Under the pieces are notes generated by a model. The model was given only the letters and a program-made list of their open reading frames with translations, made no database searches and was not told the DNA's origin. A DNA stretch of 64,000 nt from Hymenobacter sp. YIM 151858-1 (lineage in GTDB: Bacteria > Bacteroidota > Bacteroidia > Cytophagales > Hymenobacteraceae), in the NCBI RefSeq assembly GCF_025979705.1, contig NZ_CP110136.1:3596001-3660000 (forward strand), in the 5' to 3' direction. How positions within the stretch are numbered: the stretch's first letter is position 1; every line of letters starts with the position of its first letter. Positions 60,337 through 64,000 of this stretch are shown piece after piece. Made by a program: the position numbers and the translations under genes.

Positions 60337-61749
60337 ATGTATACGTTTCTGAAAAAAGGAGCTCCGGCGCTGGCTTTGCTAGGCTTGGCGCTCGGCAGCT
60401 GCCAGCCCGAGCTGGAAGAGCCCAAGGCTGATGCCGGCTCGTTGGATTTCACCAGCTACGTTGCCATTGGCAACTCCCTGACGGCCGGTTTCCAGGACGG
60501 CGGCTTGTACAACGAAGGCATCCGCAGCTCGTACCCGGCGCTGCTGGCCGAGCAGTTCGGCAAAACCGGCCGCGGCCCCGCCAACTTCGTGCAGCCGCTG
60601 TTTGCCGACAACTTCTCCGACGGCTCGGGCTACGCCAAGCTGGCCAGCTTCGCCAACGGCACGCCGGTTATTCAGCAACCCAGCCAGGCCAACAACTTCC
60701 TGGGCCAGAAGGTAGCCTACACGGGCCGCACCCTGCCCGCGCCGCCGCTGGGCTCGGGCGCCCCCGAGCTGCAGGCCTTTACCGGCAACCAGCCCGATAA
60801 CCTGGGCGTGCCCGGCATTTCGGTGCTGAGCGCCGACCGCACGGCCTCCGCCAACCCGCTGGTGGCCGGCGCGGCCCAGGCCTACGGCAACCTGAACAAC
60901 TACTACCAGCGCATTTTGCCCGCCGCCGACCGCGGCACCACCGACTACGTGTCGTTTATCGGCCGTAAGAGCGCCACGTTCTTCACCTGCTGGATGGGCA
61001 ACAACGACGTGCTGACCTACGCCACCAACGGCGGCGTGGTGGATGCGGGCAACCCCTTCAGCAACCTCACCGACACCACCAGCTTTGGCCGGGGCTACCG
61101 CAACATCGTGCGCACCATCTCCAAAAACGGTACGGTAGCCGGCGTGGTGGCCAACATCCCCAACGTAACCAACGTGCCGTACTTCACCACGGTGCGCGTG
61201 GCCGATATCAAAGCCCGCTTCCGGGCCGCCAACCCCAACCTGAGCCTGTACATCCAGACGACGGGCACGGGCGGCACCACGGTAGTGCGCGAAGCCACCG
61301 ACAACGACCTGCTGACGCTGCCCTCGCTGGCCGTTATCGGCACGGCCACCACGGGCAACCCGTTCCCGGTGGGTGCCGGTTTGTCGGCCACGGCGGCCAA
61401 CCCGCTGCCCAACCGCTTCGTGCTCGATAACACGGAGGCGGCCAGCGTGCAAACCCGCACCACCCAGCTGAACGGTATTATCGCCAAAACGGCCCGCCAG
61501 TACAAGGTGGCCCTGGCCGACATGAACACGTTCTTCGGCTCGGTAGCCCTGAGCGGCTTTGCCATCAACGGCACCGTTAACTCGGCCAGCTTCTTGTCGG
61601 GCAACCTGTTCTCGCTCGATGGCGTGCACCCCACGCCGCGCGGCTACGCGGTGGTTGCCAACGAGTTCATCCGGACCATCAACACGTACTACGGCACGAG
61701 CATCCCGTTCACGAACCCGAACGAATACCGCGGCGTGGTTTTCCCGTAA
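60337..61749 (+). CDS. SGNH/GDSL-type lipase lipoprotein
   Basis: 470 residues from ATG 60337. Lipobox LGSC (Cys22). Block I is AIGNSLTAG with Ser47, block III MGNNDVLTY near 222, and block V DGVHPTPRG with Asp428 and His431. The large insert between blocks (FNNYYQRILP...TTSFGRGYRN) has beta-hairpin character. A lipase or esterase at the cell surface; probably in one operon with the FadL gene. Ends with a strong terminator. Confidence 0.9.
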   Translation: MYTFLKKGAPALALLGLALGSCQPELEEPKADAGSLDFTSYVAIGNSLTAGFQDGGLYNEGIRSSYPALLAEQFGKTGRGPANFVQPLFADNFSDGSGYAKLASFANGTPVIQQPSQANNFLGQKVAYTGRTLPAPPLGSGAPELQAFTGNQPDNLGVPGISVLSADRTASANPLVAGAAQAYGNLNNYYQRILPAADRGTTDYVSFIGRKSATFFTCWMGNNDVLTYATNGGVVDAGNPFSNLTDTTSFGRGYRNIVRTISKNGTVAGVVANIPNVTNVPYFTTVRVADIKARFRAANPNLSLYIQTTGTGGTTVVREATDNDLLTLPSLAVIGTATTGNPFPVGAGLSATAANPLPNRFVLDNTEAASVQTRTTQLNGIIAKTARQYKVALADMNTFFGSVALSGFAINGTVNSASFLSGNLFSLDGVHPTPRGYAVVANEFIRTINTYYGTSIPFTNPNEYRGVVFP

Positions 61750-61773
61750 TCGCGCTTAATACCGTACCTAAAG

Positions 61774-61806
61774 CGGCCAGCAGGAACCCTTCCTGCTGGC
61801 CGTTTT
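61774..61806 (+). terminator. Terminator of the FadL/GDSL operon
   Basis: A perfect 13-bp stem (CGGCCAGCAGGAA at 61774-61786 with 61790-61802), loop CCC, followed by TTTT. Confidence 0.88.
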
Positions 61807-62017
61807 GCGTTTGTGCTTCCTGGTGTTGCCCTTGGTTTTTGCAGCTGATATAAGCTCGTTTTTGGCATGAAGATGTGATGCATCGAGCGGGTAATTTCTT
61901 ACGGGCGGCCCCAGGTCAATGGGGATATAGCACAATCGTGTCGGGGTAAAATTCTGTTTGCGGTGCTTGGCGGGTGTAGAATTGCATCATCATTCACGAC
62001 CACTCAATACAACCGCT

Positions 62018-62506
62018 ATGAAAACCCTGCGCTTCCCCCTGTACCTGGCCCTAGGTGCCGCCACCCTGCTTACCGCCGCCTGCAAAAAGGACAAGGACAA
62101 AGACGAGCCGAAGCCCAAAACCAAAACCGAGCTGCTGACCGACAAAAACTGGATGATGACGGCCCAGACGGTGAGCCCGGCCATGCGCACCAACACGGGG
62201 CGCGTCATCACGGATTTGTACGCCGAAATGGACCCCTGCGACCAGGACGACCTGCTGCAGTTTGCCAAACCCGACGCCTACACCCTGAACGAAGGCGCCA
62301 CCAAGTGCAACCCCAGCGGCCCGCAGTCTTACCCCGGCACGTGGTCGTTTGGCAGCAACGAAAGCACCCTTACGCTGAAACTGGGCAACCAGGACCCGAA
62401 CACCTACACCGTGCAGGAAATCAGCGACAACACCATGCGCCTCACCGAAAGCGGCACTTCGGGCGGCACCTCGTACACCATCACCTACACGTTCAGCAAG
62501 CGCTAA
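62018..62506 (+). CDS. Lipocalin-like lipoprotein
   Basis: 162 residues from ATG 62018. Lipobox LTAAC (Cys22), a Lys/Asp-rich linker (KKDKDKDEPKPKTKT), then a beta-barrel with TELLTDKNWMMTAQTVSP, DDLLQFAKPDAYTLNEGAT, WSFGSNESTLTL and NTYTVQEISDNTMRLTESG. This is the pattern of small lipocalin-like exported proteins of Bacteroidota (Lipocalin_4-like). The gap before it (61750-62017) shows no gene apart from the terminator. Paralogue of the partial gene at 63749. Confidence 0.8.
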   Translation: MKTLRFPLYLALGAATLLTAACKKDKDKDEPKPKTKTELLTDKNWMMTAQTVSPAMRTNTGRVITDLYAEMDPCDQDDLLQFAKPDAYTLNEGATKCNPSGPQSYPGTWSFGSNESTLTLKLGNQDPNTYTVQEISDNTMRLTESGTSGGTSYTITYTFSKR

Positions 62507-62519
62507 ACACGCAGCAACG

Positions 62520-62557
62520 GCAACGGCCGCTGCCCTAGGTGGGGCAGCGGCCGTTGC
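62520..62557. terminator. Terminator with CCTAGG across the loop
   Basis: 16-bp perfect stem (62520-62535 with 62542-62557), loop TAGGTG, so CCTAGG (62534-62539) spans stem and loop. Between convergent genes. Confidence 0.88.
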
Positions 62558-62579
62558 AGCTTTGGGCAGACTGCGGCAC

Positions 62580-63584
62580 CTAGGGCATGGGCGTAACGGA
62601 CTGCAGCTGCGCGGCCAGGTGGCGGGCAATCACCTGCGCGTGGTGCCGGCCGTTCTCGATAAACCAGCGGCTGGTATTGAGGCCGCCGCACACGGTGCCG
62701 GCCAGGTACACCCCGGCGCGGTTCGTCTCGAAGGTTTCGTCGTGGTAAGTGGGGGTGCAGGCGCCGTCGTTTTGGGTGCTGATACCTAGGGCCGCGAGCA
62801 GGGCGTAATCGGGGCGGTAGCCGGTGAGGGCGTACACGAAGTCGGCGGGCAGGGTGCGGGGGCCTTCGGGCGTAAGCACATCCACCTCGCCGGGCCGGAT
62901 GGCCCGCACCGTGGTGTGGTAGTAACAGCCGATGCGGCCTTCGGCAATGCGGTTAAGCAAATCGGGCCGCAGCCAGTACTTCACCGACTGCGATATTTCG
63001 GCGCCGCGCACCACCAAAGTGGCCTGGGCGCCCGAACGGTTGAGCGCCAACGCGGCCTTGGCTGCCGAGTTTTTAGCCCCCACCACCACTACGCGCTGGC
63101 CCGCGTGGGCGTAGGGCTCTTTGTAGTAATAGCTTACGTGCGGCAAATCGGCCCCCGGCACGCTCAGGCGGTTGGGTACGTCGAAAAAGCCCGTGGCCAC
63201 AATTACGCGGCCGGCCTGCAGCTGCCCGCGCCCGGTGTGCAGGGTAAAGTTGCCGGCTTCGCCCGCGAGGCGCAGCACGCGCTCGTAGAGGCGCAGGGTA
63301 AGGCGCTCGGCTTCGGCCACGCGGCGGTAGTAGTCGAGGGCTTCTTCGCGCAGGGGTTTGTAGTTGCCCGTCACGAAGGGGTAGCCGCCGATTTCGAGCA
63401 GCTCGGGCGTCGAGAAGAACTCCATGTTGGTAGGGTAGCCCACTACCGAGTTCACGAGGGCGCCTTTATCCACCACGCAGGTGCGCAGCCCCAGGCGCTG
63501 GGTTTCGATGGCGCAGGCCAGGCCTACCGGGCCGGCGCCCACTACCACCACGTCGAAAAGGCTATCAGCAACAGTATTTTCCAT
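62580..63584 (-). CDS. ypdA: YpdA-type (bacillithiol disulphide) reductase
   Basis: 334 residues. FAD-binding GAGPVGLACAIETQRLGLRT (16-35), GYPTNMEFFSTPELLEIGGY typical of YpdA, a second Rossmann motif VVVVGAKNSAAKAALAL, and YALTGYRPDY and VYLAGTVCGG near the end. Reduces bacillithiol disulphide with NADPH in Firmicutes and is also found in Bacteroidota. No CxxC is visible, as expected. TAG stop lies within CCTAGG (62579-62584). Flanked by two lipocalin-like lipoprotein genes. Confidence 0.88.
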   Translation of the reverse strand: MENTVADSLFDVVVVGAGPVGLACAIETQRLGLRTCVVDKGALVNSVVGYPTNMEFFSTPELLEIGGYPFVTGNYKPLREEALDYYRRVAEAERLTLRLYERVLRLAGEAGNFTLHTGRGQLQAGRVIVATGFFDVPNRLSVPGADLPHVSYYYKEPYAHAGQRVVVVGAKNSAAKAALALNRSGAQATLVVRGAEISQSVKYWLRPDLLNRIAEGRIGCYYHTTVRAIRPGEVDVLTPEGPRTLPADFVYALTGYRPDYALLAALGISTQNDGACTPTYHDETFETNRAGVYLAGTVCGGLNTSRWFIENGRHHAQVIARHLAAQLQSVTPMP

Positions 63585-63748
63585 AAGCGAATTGGATACA
63601 GCGGCGCGGGCAAAGATGTTCGCTGGAAGCGCCGTTTTCGCCAGCCCCAGGCCAGCCCTTTCGGGCGCAATAGTTGAGCTAACAGTGCTTTAACAGGGCT
63701 CAATAACGCTTATACTTGTAGGTATTTCCCTGGCCTCACCTGTTGCAT

Positions 63749-64000
63749 ATGAAAAAAGCTCGACTCCTTTATTACTCTACCTTGTTGGTTGCCGGCTGCA
63801 CCTTTACGGCCTGCGAAGACGATGCGGAACTGCCCAACAAAACCGACCTGCTGACCGGCAAAGACTGGAAAATGACGGCCGCTTCGGTAGCGCCCGGCAT
63901 CCCCGATGGCAACGGCGGCACCATCCGCGACGTGTACGCCCGCTACCCCTCGTGCCGCCAGGACGACCTGCTGCGCTTCGAAACGCCCAGTACGCTAAAG
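63749..64000 (+). CDS. Lipocalin-like lipoprotein, partial (cut by window end)
   Basis: Starts ATG 63749 with MKKARLLYYSTLLVAGCTFT and lipobox FTAC, then NKTDLLTGKDWKMTAASVAP, VYARYPSCRQDDLLRFETPS. These align in order with 62018-62506 (TELLTDKNW, DLYAEMDPCDQDDLLQF), so the two are paralogues that flank ypdA. A box TATACTTG at about 63711-63718 resembles a -7 promoter element with one mismatch. The C-terminus lies outside. Confidence 0.8.
   Translation, partial: MKKARLLYYSTLLVAGCTFTACEDDAELPNKTDLLTGKDWKMTAASVAPGIPDGNGGTIRDVYARYPSCRQDDLLRFETPSTLK

Overview
The window looks like chromosomal DNA from a GC-rich member of the Bacteroidota, most like Hymenobacter and its relatives. Evidence for this: high GC with GCC/CTG/GGC codon preference; many lipoproteins and aromatic-ended outer-membrane barrels; families typical of the phylum (DUF4142, DUF3667, DUF2807 head-GIN, DUF4175/BatA/MoxR, TapB-like, CarboxypepD_reg-like, Lipocalin_4-like, a BlaR1-TonB fusion, a YpdA reductase); few Shine-Dalgarno sequences; and a probable type IX secretion sorting domain. 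No rRNA, tRNA, CRISPR array, insertion sequence or prophage was seen.

Layout. 0-11 kb: a partial secreted gene, uvrA, a three-gene lipoprotein operon with two DUF4142 proteins, several orphan lipoproteins, and an ECF sigma factor with a membrane-anchored trypsin-like protease. 11-22.6 kb: a five-gene MoxR-DUF58-BatA-DUF4175-membrane protein operon, beta-barrels, a DUF4159 gene and two tandem porins. 22.6-29 kb: two successive TldD/TldE-type pairs that form a tandem duplication, with a palindromic intergenic element between the copies. 29-32 kb: a McrBC-type methylation-dependent restriction system. 32-41 kb: a duplicated Roadblock/LC7-like pair, a BlaI/BlaR1 sensor pair with a visible operator, a secreted lipase-like hydrolase, and a lower-GC patch (about 39.3-41.6 kb) with an orphan lipoprotein that has a nine-base G tract at its start. 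41-55 kb: penicillin acylase, RlpA, a DUF72 protein, a TIG/metzincin secreted protein, DUF3667 and DUF2807 proteins, and a divergent HxlR/NmrA pair. 55-64 kb: ArfB, MgtE, cyanophycinase, a FadL/GDSL-lipase pair, and a YpdA-type reductase between two paralogous lipocalin-like lipoproteins.

The most unusual signal is not a gene. The palindrome CCTAGG occurs about 84 times by hand count, against roughly 20 expected from base composition, although CTAG tetramers are usually avoided in bacteria. About 51 copies lie in frame as CTA-GGN (Leu-Gly), seven as CCT-AGG (Pro-Arg), six supply a TAG stop codon, and about 20 are intergenic, several in terminator loops or giant palindromes. It behaves like a highly iterated palindrome comparable to cyanobacterial HIP1. 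I know of no description of it for this lineage.

Most gene ends are marked by strong hairpins, many bidirectional between convergent genes. These were used to support operon boundaries. All counts and coordinates were made by eye and should be recomputed.
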